From: CBDCCV01 sp965215025
Lineage (GTDB): Bacteria; Bacteroidota; Rhodothermia; Rhodothermales; Salinibacteraceae
Direction: 5' to 3'
NCBI GenBank assembly: GCA_965215025.1
Contig: CBDCCV010000002.1
Span: forward strand, 496,001 to 560,000
Length of the DNA: 64,000 bases
The position numbers were made by a program, and so were the translations under genes. The notes under the pieces were generated by a model. The model did no database searches. It saw nothing but the letters and a program-made list of their open reading frames with translations, and was not told the origin of the DNA. This document shows, in pieces, positions 28,601-38,016 of this stretch; positions within the stretch are counted from its first letter, which is position 1; each line of letters begins with the position of its first letter.

Positions 28601-28681
28601 GTCATCCTGAACGCAGGGAAGGATCTCAGACGTTTGAGGAGTACCGCAACGTGGGGGATCTTTCGCTGCGCTCAAGATGAC
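28601..28681. repeat. dispersed GTCATCC-type intergenic repeat, copy C
   Basis: An 81-base element starting GTCATCCTGAACGCAGGGAA and ending GCTGCGCTCAAGATGAC, inverted at its ends. It also contains two GGATCT words in inverted context. Same family as the copies at 11.9 and 20.3 kb but more diverged. Confidence 0.6.
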
Positions 28682-28789
28682 AAGAACAAGCGCTGGGAAA
28701 ATAGCCGCCCCGCCGCGCGTTCACAAGCCGATGGCGCTGCCGGCGGAGCGCCGCGCGCAAATTCGCTGTTAAGTACGCCGCCCGCTTCG

Positions 28790-28797
28790 TACGTTTG
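28790..28797 (+). promoter_or_regulatory. possible Bacteroidota-type -7 promoter box (TACGTTTG)
   Basis: Exact match to the TAnnTTTG element used by Bacteroidota sigma factors, 42 bases before the aminotransferase ATG. A clear TTG at the -33 position is not seen, so confidence is low. Confidence 0.35.
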
Positions 28798-28838
28798 AGG
28801 CGTGCACCGTCCATACTCTCACCCGCCTGCACTCAAAG

Positions 28839-30047
28839 ATGCCTACCACCTCCACGCTCGACCTCGAAGCGCGCCTTTCTGAGCGGGCGCGCACGGTGCC
28901 GCCGAGCGGCATCCGCCGCTTTTTTGAGATCGCCGCCACGATGGAGGACGTGATCTCGCTCGGCATCGGCGAGCCGGACTTCGTCTCGCCGCGCCCGGTG
29001 ATCGACGCCGCCATCGAGTCGCTCGAAGCGGGGAAGACGAGCTACACCTCCAACGCCGGCCTGGGCGAGCTGCGCGAACTCATCGCCGAGGACTTAGAGA
29101 GCCGCTACGGCGTGCGCTACGATGCGGCGGGCGAGGTCATCGTCACCGTGGGCGTGAGCGAGGCCATGCAGTGCACCATGCTCGCCCTGCTCGACCCCGG
29201 CGACGAGATCTTGATCCCCGAGCCATGTTTTGTGAGCTACGGCCCCACGGCGCGCTTCGCCGGCGCAGAGGTCGTTCACGTGCCCACCTCGGTGGAGACG
29301 GACTTCCAGGTCACCGCCTCGGCCATCGAGGAAAAAATCACGCCGCGCACGAAGGTCCTCTTCCTGGGCTATCCGAACAACCCCACGGGCGCCGTGCTGC
29401 GGCGCGAGACGTTAGAGGAGATCGCCGAGGTGGTGATCGAAAACGACCTGCTCGTCATCTCCGACGAGATCTACGACCGGCTCGTCTACGGCACGGCGCA
29501 CAAGCGCGGGCACGTCTGCCTCCCGTCCATCGAGGCGCTCCGGGAGCGGACGGTGCTCTTGGGCGGTTTTTCCAAGAACTACGCCATGACGGGCTGGCGC
29601 GTGGGCTACGCCTGCGCGCCGCCGGCCATCTACAAGGCCATCTACAAGATGCACCAGTACATCGTCATGAGCGCGCCGACAGTGGCGCAGCACGGCGCTG
29701 TGGCTGCCCTGCGCGAGAGCCAGCCGCAGGTGGAAGAGATGCGCCGAGCTTACGACGAGCGCCGCCGCGTCTTAGTGGACGGCCTGCGCGATGCCGGCCT
29801 GCCCACGTTCGAGCCGGAGGGCGCCTTCTACTGCTTCCCCGACATCGGCTCGACGGGGCTTTCGTCGGAGGACTTCGCGCAACAGCTTCTGGAAGAAGAG
29901 CACGTGGCCTGCGTGCCGGGCGATGCTTTTGGGCCGAGCGGGGCGGGCTACGTGCGCTGCTCCTATGCCACGGCGCTGGAGCAGGTCGAGGAAGCCGTGC
30001 GCCGCATCACCCGCTTTGCCCGGAAGCACCAGAGCAAACGCGCATGA
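28839..30047 (+). CDS. PLP-dependent aminotransferase, class I/II
   Basis: 402 residues of fold-type I. It has SLGIGEPDF and SYTSNAGLGELRE, the YPNNPTGAVL substrate loop, SDEIYDRLVYG, and the pyridoxal-phosphate lysine in SKNYAMTGWR (about K246), followed by the C-terminal arginine region (GYVRCSYA). It is related to aspartate/alanine-type enzymes that act on 2-oxoglutarate or pyruvate; exact substrates are not predictable. Its stop overlaps the next gene's start (ATGA). Confidence 0.93.
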   Translation: MPTTSTLDLEARLSERARTVPPSGIRRFFEIAATMEDVISLGIGEPDFVSPRPVIDAAIESLEAGKTSYTSNAGLGELRELIAEDLESRYGVRYDAAGEVIVTVGVSEAMQCTMLALLDPGDEILIPEPCFVSYGPTARFAGAEVVHVPTSVETDFQVTASAIEEKITPRTKVLFLGYPNNPTGAVLRRETLEEIAEVVIENDLLVISDEIYDRLVYGTAHKRGHVCLPSIEALRERTVLLGGFSKNYAMTGWRVGYACAPPAIYKAIYKMHQYIVMSAPTVAQHGAVAALRESQPQVEEMRRAYDERRRVLVDGLRDAGLPTFEPEGAFYCFPDIGSTGLSSEDFAQQLLEEEHVACVPGDAFGPSGAGYVRCSYATALEQVEEAVRRITRFARKHQSKRA

Positions 30048-30409
30048 AGACGCTGGCGACGGCTTTGCTCGCGCTCGTGCTGCACCTTCTGCTCGGCTGG
30101 ATGTGGACGGTGCTCGCGGGCGCGGCGGGCGGCTACCTTTCCGTGCGGCGTGGGTGGCTCGTCGGCGCGGCGGGCGTGGCGGCGGGGTGGGGGGCGCTCG
30201 TGGCGTACAACCTGCTTTTCTTCCAGGATGAGACGCGGCGCATGGCCGAGACGGTGGGCGGCATCCTGGGAAACCTGCCCGGATTCGCCGTCGTTGTCGC
30301 CTCGCTGCTCACCGGGGCGGTGCTGGGCGCGCTTGGCGGGTTCGTCGGCGCGCAGGCGGCGCGGCTCTTCCGCCCGATGCGGCGTTCGGCAAAGAAAGCC
30401 ACAAGCTGA
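30044..30409 (+). CDS. small integral membrane protein
   Basis: 121 residues, mostly hydrophobic. Four likely membrane segments: about 3-22, 24-34 with a short turn, 40-60 and 78-105, ending in a basic tail (RLFRPMRRSAKK). It is translationally coupled to the aminotransferase by an ATGA overlap. No family recognised. Confidence 0.65.
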   Translation: MKTLATALLALVLHLLLGWMWTVLAGAAGGYLSVRRGWLVGAAGVAAGWGALVAYNLLFFQDETRRMAETVGGILGNLPGFAVVVASLLTGAVLGALGGFVGAQAARLFRPMRRSAKKATS

Positions 30410-30525
30410 TACCGAGTCAGTAAATCCGCGCCTTCGGCAAGAAGCGTAGTTGGGAAAGCGCGCTTAGGTACTGCTAAGCTGAGGCATTCAACCCCCTTGT
30501 TTGACTTTAACCCGCCCAGCCTCCA

Positions 30526-31023
30526 ATGCTCAACGACCAGATCGCCAAGGACCTCAAAGATGCCATGCGCGCTCGGGATGACGTGCGGCGGCGCACGCTG
30601 CGCTCGCTCCGCGCCGCCCTTATGGAGGCCGAGATCGGCGCGCGCGAAGGCGGCACCGGCGGCACGCTCTCTGAGGACGAGGAGCTGCGCATCCTCCAAA
30701 GGCAGGCCAAGCAGCGCCGCGACGCCATGGAGCAGTTCGAGAAGGCCGGCCGCGCCGACCTCGCCCAGAAGGAAGAGGACGAGCTGAACGTCATCAAGAG
30801 CTACCTCCCGCAGCCCCTCACCGACGAGGAGATGCGCCAGGTCCTCCACGAGATCATCACCGAGGTGCGCGCCCGCGGCCCCGAGGACATGGGCAAGGTG
30901 ATGGGACAGGCCATGCAGCGCCTGCGCGGCCGCGCCCAAGGCCACCGCGTGCAGGCGCAGGTGAAGGACATCCTCTCTGGCCTCGGCAGCGACCCCGAAT
31001 CCAGCGACCCGAACGAAGCTTGA
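30526..31023 (+). CDS. yqeY: YqeY/GatB-tail-like protein
   Basis: 165 residues, a little longer than typical YqeY. Family features: MRARDDVRRRTLRSLRAAL, RQAKQRRDAMEQFEKAGR, ELNVIKSYLPQPLTDEE, and the C-terminal MGKVMGQAM helix. YqeY resembles the tRNA-binding tail of GatB; its cellular role is unsettled. This is the free-standing form, while the same domain type is fused to GlnRS at 7.8 kb. Confidence 0.93.
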   Translation: MLNDQIAKDLKDAMRARDDVRRRTLRSLRAALMEAEIGAREGGTGGTLSEDEELRILQRQAKQRRDAMEQFEKAGRADLAQKEEDELNVIKSYLPQPLTDEEMRQVLHEIITEVRARGPEDMGKVMGQAMQRLRGRAQGHRVQAQVKDILSGLGSDPESSDPNEA

Positions 31024-31052
31024 GCGAAACAGCCGGCACCGTTCCGCCGGCA

Positions 31053-31118
31053 GCGACGATGGACGACCGACGACGTGCCGGCATCTGTCGTCCGTCGTCA
31101 TTCGTCCATCGTCCTCGA
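31053..31118. repeat. GACGA/TCGTC-rich inverted repeat, copy 2
   Basis: GACGATGGACGACCGACGAC on the left and TCGTCCGTCGTCATTCGTCC on the right form an imperfect hairpin like the one at 12762-12840. It fills the gap between yqeY and cvpA. Confidence 0.55.
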
Positions 31119-31125
31119 CACGAGC

Positions 31126-31668
31126 ATGAACTGGGTGGACCTCGTCATCGTGATCGGGCTGGGGCTGGGCACGGCGCGCGGGTTCTCCACGGGCGCCGTG
31201 CGGCAGATCACGAACATCGCGGGGCTGGCGATCTCGTTCGCGCTGGCCGTGCAGCTCATGGGCGAGGTCGGGGCGCTCGTGGTCGAGAGCCTGCCGGTGT
31301 CTGAGCAGGTGGCGCCGCTGGTGGGGTTCGTGCTCGTCTTCCTGGTCGCGCAGGTGCTCTTCCAGGCGCTCGTGCGCATCATCGAGTCGCTCCTCGACGC
31401 GCTGCGGCTGACGCTGGCGAACCGGCTGGCCGGCGGCGTCCTCGGGGCGTTCCTGGCGGCGCTCGTGCTCAGCCTCGGCTTCCTGGTCCTGGACCCTCTC
31501 GGCTGGCCCGAGGCGGAGGACCGGCGCGAAGCCGCGTTCTACGAGCCGGTGGCCGCCGTGCTGCCCGGCACGTGGGGCTACGCCGCCGCGCGCCTGCCTC
31601 AGCTGCGCCAGCTCTCCGAGGCGTTCGGGCGCCGCGTGGAAGGGGAGTTGTTCGACGCCGAGCCGTGA
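31126..31668 (+). CDS. cvpA: CvpA-family membrane protein
   Basis: 180 residues from the ATG at 31126 (MNWVDLVIVIGLGLGTARGF, the typical CvpA opening). Four hydrophobic segments are followed by a soluble tail. CvpA is an inner-membrane protein linked to envelope stress tolerance and, originally, colicin V export. An open frame starts at 31075, but those residues come from the repeat. Confidence 0.9.
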   Translation: MNWVDLVIVIGLGLGTARGFSTGAVRQITNIAGLAISFALAVQLMGEVGALVVESLPVSEQVAPLVGFVLVFLVAQVLFQALVRIIESLLDALRLTLANRLAGGVLGAFLAALVLSLGFLVLDPLGWPEAEDRREAAFYEPVAAVLPGTWGYAAARLPQLRQLSEAFGRRVEGELFDAEP

Positions 31669-31687
31669 GCAGGCGCGCGGTCGATCC

Positions 31688-32590
31688 TCATCCGAGCGTG
31701 TCCGTCACCTGCGGCTGTGGGAGCGCCCCGTCCGTGTTCATGCGCGCTTTTTCGATGCGCGTGATCCGCTTGTGGAACTGCGCCAGGCCGTACATCACGA
31801 AGTCCTCCGGCTGCACGCCAAAGGGCACGTCATCGCCGTAGGGCGCCAGCGATTCCTGGATGTGGTCGATGGCGAGGGGGAGAAGCGCGTCCATCTTCTC
31901 CTGGATGACGGGCCAGACCGCGCTGCCGTGCTCTTCGACCAAGGCGGAGAGGAGGTGCACGCCGTACGCCACGTGCCGCGCTTCGTCGCGCTGGATGTTC
32001 TCTACGAGGCTGCGCAGGCCGGGCATGAGGTCGTGCCGCTCCAGGATGGCGTGGTAAGCGTGGTAGCCCGTCTCGGCCAGGACGCCCTCGACGATCATCT
32101 GGTAGGTGACGGCGGCCTCGGCCAGCGCCTCGGGCGAGCGCTCGGTGTGGAGGCGCTCCATCGCGCGCGGCAGCGCGTCGAAGAAGATGCGCTTGTACGC
32201 CTCGGTGAAGTAGTGCTCCAGGCCGCCGCGCGTACCCGTGACCTCCTGCAGAAAGCGGTCGAAGCCGTCCACGTGCTTGGCCTCTTCCCAGAGGTAGGCC
32301 GTCAGGAACAGCTCGTCCTCGACGCGGTCCTCTTCGGCCATGACCAAAAGGAGCGGCAGGAGGTCGCGCGTGACGGATTCCTCGCCGCCCTGGAACTGCG
32401 CGGTCAGGCGCAGGAGGAGGTCCTTCTCACGCGGGGTGAGGTTCTGCCAGTCGGCCACGTCGCGGGAGAAGTCGAGGTCGGCGGGGTTCCAGGTGCCCAA
32501 CTTTTTGGCCTTCTCCCAGAGGCGGAAAGGGTACGCCTCGCGGTCAAGGCCAGCGCGCGTACTGACGAAGGTCGTCCGGGGTGGTTTCAT
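31688..32590 (-). CDS. R2-like ligand-binding oxidase (R2lox)
   Basis: 300 residues from the ATG at 32590. The ferritin-like metal set is complete: E70, E103, H106, E168, E203 and H206 (GGEES, EEAKH, IVEGV, RDEARH). The residues that form the R2lox-specific Val-Tyr ether cross-link, V73 and Y163, sit at the diagnostic spacing. R2lox assembles a mixed Mn/Fe cofactor and binds a fatty acid; its physiological reaction is unknown. It is not a ribonucleotide reductase subunit. The stretch upstream to 32914 stays open but is unlike the family. Confidence 0.92.
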   Translation of the reverse strand: MKPPRTTFVSTRAGLDREAYPFRLWEKAKKLGTWNPADLDFSRDVADWQNLTPREKDLLLRLTAQFQGGEESVTRDLLPLLLVMAEEDRVEDELFLTAYLWEEAKHVDGFDRFLQEVTGTRGGLEHYFTEAYKRIFFDALPRAMERLHTERSPEALAEAAVTYQMIVEGVLAETGYHAYHAILERHDLMPGLRSLVENIQRDEARHVAYGVHLLSALVEEHGSAVWPVIQEKMDALLPLAIDHIQESLAPYGDDVPFGVQPEDFVMYGLAQFHKRITRIEKARMNTDGALPQPQVTDTLG

Positions 32591-32833
32591 AGCAGAGACA
32601 GAGCAAGGGTGAAAGCCGAAGAGACCGGGCGATGCCACACGCCATCGGCCGGGAGGCGCAACGGTGTCTTTGTGTTTTAGGGCGTTGCTGCGCGCGGATG
32701 CGCCTTTCATGTATACGCGAAAGCTTTTCACTGAGGCAACAGCGCGGTGAAAAAGAAGCCGGATCCTCGCATCAGGCGCGCCGTAAGCTTCACAGTCCTT
32801 TCTTTTATAGCTGTTATTGCAAGTCAAAAAAGA

Positions 32834-35800
32834 ATGATCCCGGTCGAACTGGAGCTGACCAACTTCCTGAGCTACGGCACGCACGCGCCGGTGCTCAACT
32901 TCGACACGTTTCACGTCGCGTGCCTCTCCGGCGGGAACGGGCAGGGGAAGTCGGCGCTCCTAGACGCCATCACGTGGGCGCTCTGGGGCGAGGCGCGCAA
33001 GTCCAGCGGCAACCGCAAGCCCGACGCCGATTTGCTGCGCATCGGCGCGCGGCACATGCAGGTGGACTTCGTCTTCGACGTGGAGGGGAGCCGCTACCGC
33101 GTCAGCCGCGCCTACACCGAGACGGCCACCGGGAGGACGACCAAGCCCGGCCTCGAGATCCAGGCCTTCGACCCGGAGGCCGGCCAGTACCGCCCGCTCA
33201 CCACGGGCACCATGCGTGACACGCAAGAGCAGATCACCTCGGTGGTGGGCCTCGATTACGAGACGTTCATCAACTCGTCCTTTCTCTTGCAGGGGCGCTC
33301 GGACGAGTTCACCAAGAAGCGCCCCTCGGAGCGCAAGGAGATCCTCACGCGCGTTTTGGGGCTGGACCGCTACAAGGCGCTGGCGGCCATCGCGGGGGAG
33401 CGCTCGCGCGACGCAAAAGCCAAGCAGGAGCACCTGCGCCACGAGGTGGACCGCCTGCGGAGCGCGCTCGAAGACGTGCCGGCGTGGAAAGCGTCGCGCG
33501 ATGCCCACGAGCGCGCCGCCGCCGAGCACAAAAAAGCGCTCGACGCCCTCCGCACTGAGGAGAAAAAGCTCACCGAAGCGCGCGCCGCTCTCCACGCCCA
33601 AGCGCAGGAAGCTGAGGCGGCCGAGGCCTCGCTCGCCGCTTTAGCGAATCGGATGACGGGCTACAACGAGGAAGCCGCCGAGCTGGAGCGCAAGATCCAA
33701 AAAGCCGAGGCGCTGCTCGAAAAGTCCGAGGCCATCGAAAAAACCTGGAGCGCTACGGCGCGCTGCAGAAAGAGCGCGACGCCTTAGACAACCAGCGCGA
33801 CCGCTTTTCGCAGCTCAAGGACGAGATCGGCCAAGCCGAGGCGGCGCTGCAGCAAAAGAAGTCAGACGTGGCGCAGCGCCTGCACGCGCTCGATGTCCAA
33901 CGCCGCACGGACGAGGCCGCGCTCAGCGAGTGCAAAGAGCGCCTTGCGCAAAAGCCGGAAGTTGAAAAAGCACTCGCCGCCGCACAGAAAGCGAAAGAGC
34001 GCGCGCAGGCCATGAGCCAGCGCCGCAAGGAGCGTGAGGCCATCAAGGCGCGCCAGTCTGAAGCTGAGCAAGCGCTCGGGCGCGCCGAGGAGCAGCGCCG
34101 CGCCCGCCTCGATGAACTCCAAAAGCGGATGGCGGAGCTAAAAGACGCCCTCGGCAGTACGGACGCGCTCCAAAAGCGCCGCACGGAGCTTGCCGCCGCC
34201 GAAGAAAAGCTGTCCGATCTGAAAAAGAGAAAAGAAGAAACGCTCGAGAAGGGGCAGCGGCTCAAGCAAAAGATCGAAAAGCGCCGCGGCCACCTGAGCG
34301 CGCGCGAGGAAGAACTCGGTAAGCAGCAAAAGCAGCTCGCCCGCCTGCGCGAGACGGAGGGCGGCGCCTGCCCCACGTGCGGCGTGGCCTTGAGCGATGA
34401 TCACCGCGCCGAGGTCGAGGCCGACTTCCGCCAGGCCATCGCCGCGCTCGAAGAGGCGCTTGCCGAGGGCCGCGGGTGGATGGACGCGCAGGAAGCACGC
34501 CGCGAAGCGCTCCGCTCCACGTACCAGGCTCTCGAACAAGACATCGCCGCCCGCGCCGACGTGCCGGGCCACCTCGCCCGCACCGAGGAAAAGCTGCGCG
34601 CGCTGGAGGCGCAACGCGAGGCGCTCGGCAAAGCAGAAAAGGAGGCGCAGGCCCTCTGCACCGCGCTCCGCGAGAAGACCTTCGCTCAGGACGCACGGCA
34701 GCGCGTGGAGGCGTGCGCTGAGAAGCTGGAGGCGCTGCCGTTTGACGAGGAGGCCTACGAGCGCCTTCAGCACGAGGCCGCGCAGGTGGGCGCGTGCCAG
34801 GACCGCCTCGCCGCTCTGGAAGAAGCTGCCACGCGCAAAGAGAAGCTGGAGAAAGCCGTCGCCACCGCAGGCGAGGAGATCGAAGCGCTCCAAAAGGCGC
34901 AAGCCGGCGGCTCGGCCTACGGCGAGCTGCCGCAGAAACTCGAAGCGCTCCGCGAAAAGCTAAGCGCGCTGGGCTTCGACGCCGAGCGGCTGCGCGCCGT
35001 CCGTCAATCGCTCAGAGAACTCGAAGACGCCCCCGTGCGGATGCGCGAGCTGCACCACGCCCGCCGGAACCAGTCAGACTGGAAGGCGCAACGCGAGCGC
35101 GTCCGCCAGCGTCTTTCTGGAGCAGAAGAGGAAGAGGTCGCGCTGCAAGAAAAGCGGGCGGCCCTGCGCGAGGCGCTCAAAGGCAAGGCCGATCTCGAAG
35201 AAAAAGCGCGCGCCAACGCCGAGGCCCGCCGCACCGCCGAAGGGCAGCTCCACGCCGTGCAGCAGGAGATCGGCCGGCTGAGCGGGCGTCTGGCGCAGGC
35301 GCGCACGGACCGCGCGGCGCTCAAAAAACAGCGTACGGCGCTGGCCGAGGCCAAGAAAGCGCGCGGCCTCTACAAGCACCTGCGGACGGCGTTCGGGAAG
35401 AACGGCATCCCCTCGCTCATCATCGAGCAGACGCTGCCCGAGATCGAGGACCGCACGAACGCCCTGCTCGAAAGCCTCACCGACGGGCGGATGCACGTCC
35501 GCCTCGAAACGCTCGCCGACAAGAAGTCGGGCGGCACGAAGGAAACGCTTGACATCATCATCACCGACGAGCAGGGGCAGCCGCGGCCCTACGAGACGTT
35601 CTCCGGCGGCGAGGCCTTCCGCGTCAACTTTGCCCTGCGCATTGCCCTGGCGCAGCTCTTGGCCGAGCGCAGCGGCGTGCGCATCCGCACGCTCGTCATC
35701 GACGAGGGGTTCGGCACCCAGGACCCGGAGGGCGTGCAGAGCCTGGTGGAGGCCATCCGCACGATCCAGGACGACTTCGACAAGATCATCGTCATCACGC

Positions 35801-35892
35801 ACCTGGAAGAACTCAAGCAGGTCTTCCCCGTGCGCATCGAGGTCGAGAAAGACCCCGCCACCGGATCGAGCTTTGAACTAACGGGCGTTTGA
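32834..35892 (+). CDS. sbcC: SbcC/Rad50-family exonuclease ATPase, with an internal -1 frame break
   Basis: About 1,019 residues if the frame is restored. I start at the ATG 32834 (MIPVELELTNFLSYG), where the family begins; a GTG at 32747 is in frame. Walker A is GGNGQGKSALLDA. Long coiled coils flank a zinc hook, CPTCG at about 34371-34385. The C-terminal lobe has FSGGEAFRVN (signature) and LVIDEGFGTQD (Walker B). At the A6 run 33739-33744 the frame must step back one base to continue (KNLERYGALQKERDAL). Without that the first product ends at 33785-33787. SbcC works with the SbcD nuclease on DNA ends and hairpins; no sbcD is seen here. Confidence 0.88.
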
Positions 35893-35940
35893 TCTTCACT
35901 GTCACCGGCGGGCCGCGTTTGCCTGCTGCTGGGATGCGCG

Positions 35941-36285
35941 CTATCGGCACGCGGTGGTCATCTCTTCGTTCGCCCGCTCGGCCATCGCGATGATCTGCCG
36001 CGCGGTTTTTCCTTCCACCGCTTTGAAGGCTCGTTCCGCAGCCTCTGGGTGCGCCCTTGAGGAGAAGAGCGAGGGGCACCGGCCCGTCAGCTCGTAATCT
36101 TGCGCAAAGGCGAGCGTCATAAAGGCCATGCCGAAGCTCGGGCGCAGCGAGTCCGGCAAGCTGGCCTCCAACTCCTCCATGTTCGGCCCGTCTTCGCCGA
36201 AGGAGAGCCTCGGCCCGTCGTCCGCGTCTCCGCATCCGGACAGCAGGGCAATGACAAGGAGAGCAGGGGCGATGTGGTGGCGCAT
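35941..36285 (-). CDS. small lipoprotein of unknown function
   Basis: 114 residues from the ATG at 36285, which starts a lipoprotein signal (MRHHIAPALLVIALLSGCGD). The mature part is helical and acidic, with two cysteines (GRCPSLF and the C-terminal TTACR) that could form a disulphide. No family recognised. It lies 75 bases downstream of the PH-domain gene on the same strand. Confidence 0.65.
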   Translation of the reverse strand: MRHHIAPALLVIALLSGCGDADDGPRLSFGEDGPNMEELEASLPDSLRPSFGMAFMTLAFAQDYELTGRCPSLFSSRAHPEAAERAFKAVEGKTARQIIAMAERANEEMTTACR

Positions 36286-36359
36286 GGCGGTGTAGGCGGC
36301 CTGGTTTATGGCTTGAGCCGAGGACAGTGACTGGTAGAGATCGAGCAGAGGAAGCGAGT

Positions 36360-36839
36360 TCAAGCCTCGTCATCGGCGGAGGAGATGCGAGCTGCGCCGC
36401 CTGTTAGCTGCCCCTGTACGGTGTTCCTGAATTTCAGGGGGTCCTGGATGTAGGGGAACGGCACCGTGTTCCCTCCGCCGCGGACAACGATGGTGCCGTA
36501 GTTCAGCATCCTTCCAAGGATCGATTGATTCACGATGACCCCGGACACGAATGCGAGGCCCACATCGAGCGAGTCCCTGCGGATGACGCCGCTTTTCCCA
36601 ATGATGCGCTTGTCCGTGAGCGCCATCTCATTAGTCAGATGAACGGCTCCTACCCTGGCCGCTCTCCAGATCCCAATTAGCAAAAGTACGAGTCCGGCGC
36701 CGGCTGCGAAGCCGCCCATGGACCACAGACCGAACCCTGCGGCTATGAGGAGGGCGGGCCACACGAACGCGATTGCGTGGTGAGAGGCTTTGGCGACCAC
36801 TTGCTCGTTCGAAAGAAGGTTTTGCTCGACGTATCCCAT
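36360..36839 (-). CDS. bacterial PH-domain membrane protein
   Basis: 159 residues. The YVEQNLLSNEQVV opening and two hydrophobic segments (about 23-60) precede a bacterial pleckstrin-homology region (AVHLTNEMALTDKRIIGKSG, then RRDSLDV and ILGRMLNYGTIVVRGGG). This is the YdbT/bPH2 type. Function is not established; some members are membrane stress proteins. Confidence 0.85.
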   Translation of the reverse strand: MGYVEQNLLSNEQVVAKASHHAIAFVWPALLIAAGFGLWSMGGFAAGAGLVLLLIGIWRAARVGAVHLTNEMALTDKRIIGKSGVIRRDSLDVGLAFVSGVIVNQSILGRMLNYGTIVVRGGGNTVPFPYIQDPLKFRNTVQGQLTGGAARISSADDEA

Positions 36840-36934
36840 GGCGCATGAAGGTCAGGAAGGTTGTGAAGGAAGGTGAGGTTGATGAGAACTGAAAAGCGTA
36901 GGTGAAGGAAGGTGAAAACAACGCGAGTCCGCTT

Positions 36935-37930
36935 CTACGGCACGCGGAAGGAGAACGCGGCCGAGGCGCTCGCCCCGCCCGCGCGCAGCTCAACGCGCCC
37001 GCGCAGGATGGCCCCAGCCTGAAGCCCTTCGAACCCCGCGCCCTCGACCTGCACCTCGAAGGTGATCGACCCCTCCGAGGCCGCCACGCCGATGTTGCCG
37101 AAGATGCGCGCGGCTGAGCTGTCCACGTCGGCCGGGCTGATCCCGGCGTAGGCCGCCCCCGTGCACTCGGCCACCGCGCGCATCTCCTCCACGGCATCGG
37201 CCTGGTTCCCGTCGATGTCGGAGGCCGGGCCGAGGCCGATGGCGTAGATCGGGACGTCGAGCGCAACGGCGCGCGCGCACACCTCGGGCCGCAGTCGCCT
37301 GTCGCCGGGCTGGCCGTCGGAGAGCAGCACGACGGAGCGGTCGAAGCCCGTAGCCGGCTTCTCCTCCTCGACATAGGCGAGCACGCGCAGGAGCGAGGCG
37401 TACGTCGGCGTGCCGCCGCCCGAGCCGATCCGGGCGATGGCCGCGTCGAGCGAGTCGAGGTCTGAGGTGAATCCCTGGAGGAGGTCGCCCGTCGGCGGGT
37501 AGCGGAAGACGGCGGCCTCGAAGGGGACCTCTTCGGCGTCGAGGACGCGCACGAGGGTGCGGGCGCCGGCCAGGCGCGCGTCGGTGGGGTCGGTGCCGGC
37601 CGTGCTGCCGCTGGCGTCGATGCTCAGCGCCACAGCGAGCGGGTCGCCCGTCGGTTCGTCGATGGCGCGCCCGACGGGCGAGGCGACGAGGCCGGTGGGG
37701 GCCTCGATCTCGATGGTGGCCTCGATGCCGGAGGTGAGGATGGCCTCGCCTTCTTCGTCGAGGGGGAGGGCCACGAGGTCGAACCGGCCGGTGGAGCGGA
37801 AGTCGGGCTGGACGCGCGTGCCGATGACGATGGCCTCGTCCACCTCCGGATCAGAAGGGCCGCCGGAGTCGCAGCCGCTGAGAGCTGGTATGAGGAGCGC
37901 GAAAAGCAGCGTGGCAAAAAGGCGTGACAT
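36935..37930 (-). CDS. VWA-domain lipoprotein
   Basis: 331 residues from the ATG at 37930. Lipoprotein signal MSRLFATLLFALLIPALSGC. A beta-rich region (about 30-110) leads into a von Willebrand A domain starting ALSIDASGSTAGTDP, where D-x-S-x-S is the metal-ion adhesion site. The domain continues through RSVVLLSDGQPGD and PIYAIGLG. A C-terminal beta domain of about 60 residues follows. It is probably surface-exposed and binds a protein partner. Confidence 0.85.
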   Translation of the reverse strand: MSRLFATLLFALLIPALSGCDSGGPSDPEVDEAIVIGTRVQPDFRSTGRFDLVALPLDEEGEAILTSGIEATIEIEAPTGLVASPVGRAIDEPTGDPLAVALSIDASGSTAGTDPTDARLAGARTLVRVLDAEEVPFEAAVFRYPPTGDLLQGFTSDLDSLDAAIARIGSGGGTPTYASLLRVLAYVEEEKPATGFDRSVVLLSDGQPGDRRLRPEVCARAVALDVPIYAIGLGPASDIDGNQADAVEEMRAVAECTGAAYAGISPADVDSSAARIFGNIGVAASEGSITFEVQVEGAGFEGLQAGAILRGRVELRAGGASASAAFSFRVP

Positions 37931-38016
37931 GGTAGCAGGCGGTTGCTTGGTGAGGGCCGAGGTCAGAGCCGGACGGCTGGGGGCGGCGGCTGCGCTTCGA
38001 GGGCTGGGGGGATGCT

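Larger units (their letters stand above)
28519..28838. other. divergent intergenic region between aldehyde dehydrogenase and aminotransferase
   Basis: 320 bases. It contains repeat copy C (28601-28681) and a possible promoter box at 28790-28797. Nothing else is recognised. Confidence 0.5.

Noticed and set aside
31688..32590. Class I ribonucleotide reductase small subunit (NrdB)
   Set aside because: The metal ligands are shared, but the length of 300 residues, the Val-Tyr cross-link pair and the absence of an nrdA neighbour indicate R2lox.
33738..33745. Programmed -1 frameshift site (A-AAA-AAC) in sbcC
   Set aside because: The letters are present, but the reading frame before the site is GAA-AAA-ACC, so the two-codon slippery phase is wrong; a simple indel or single-codon/transcriptional slip is more likely.
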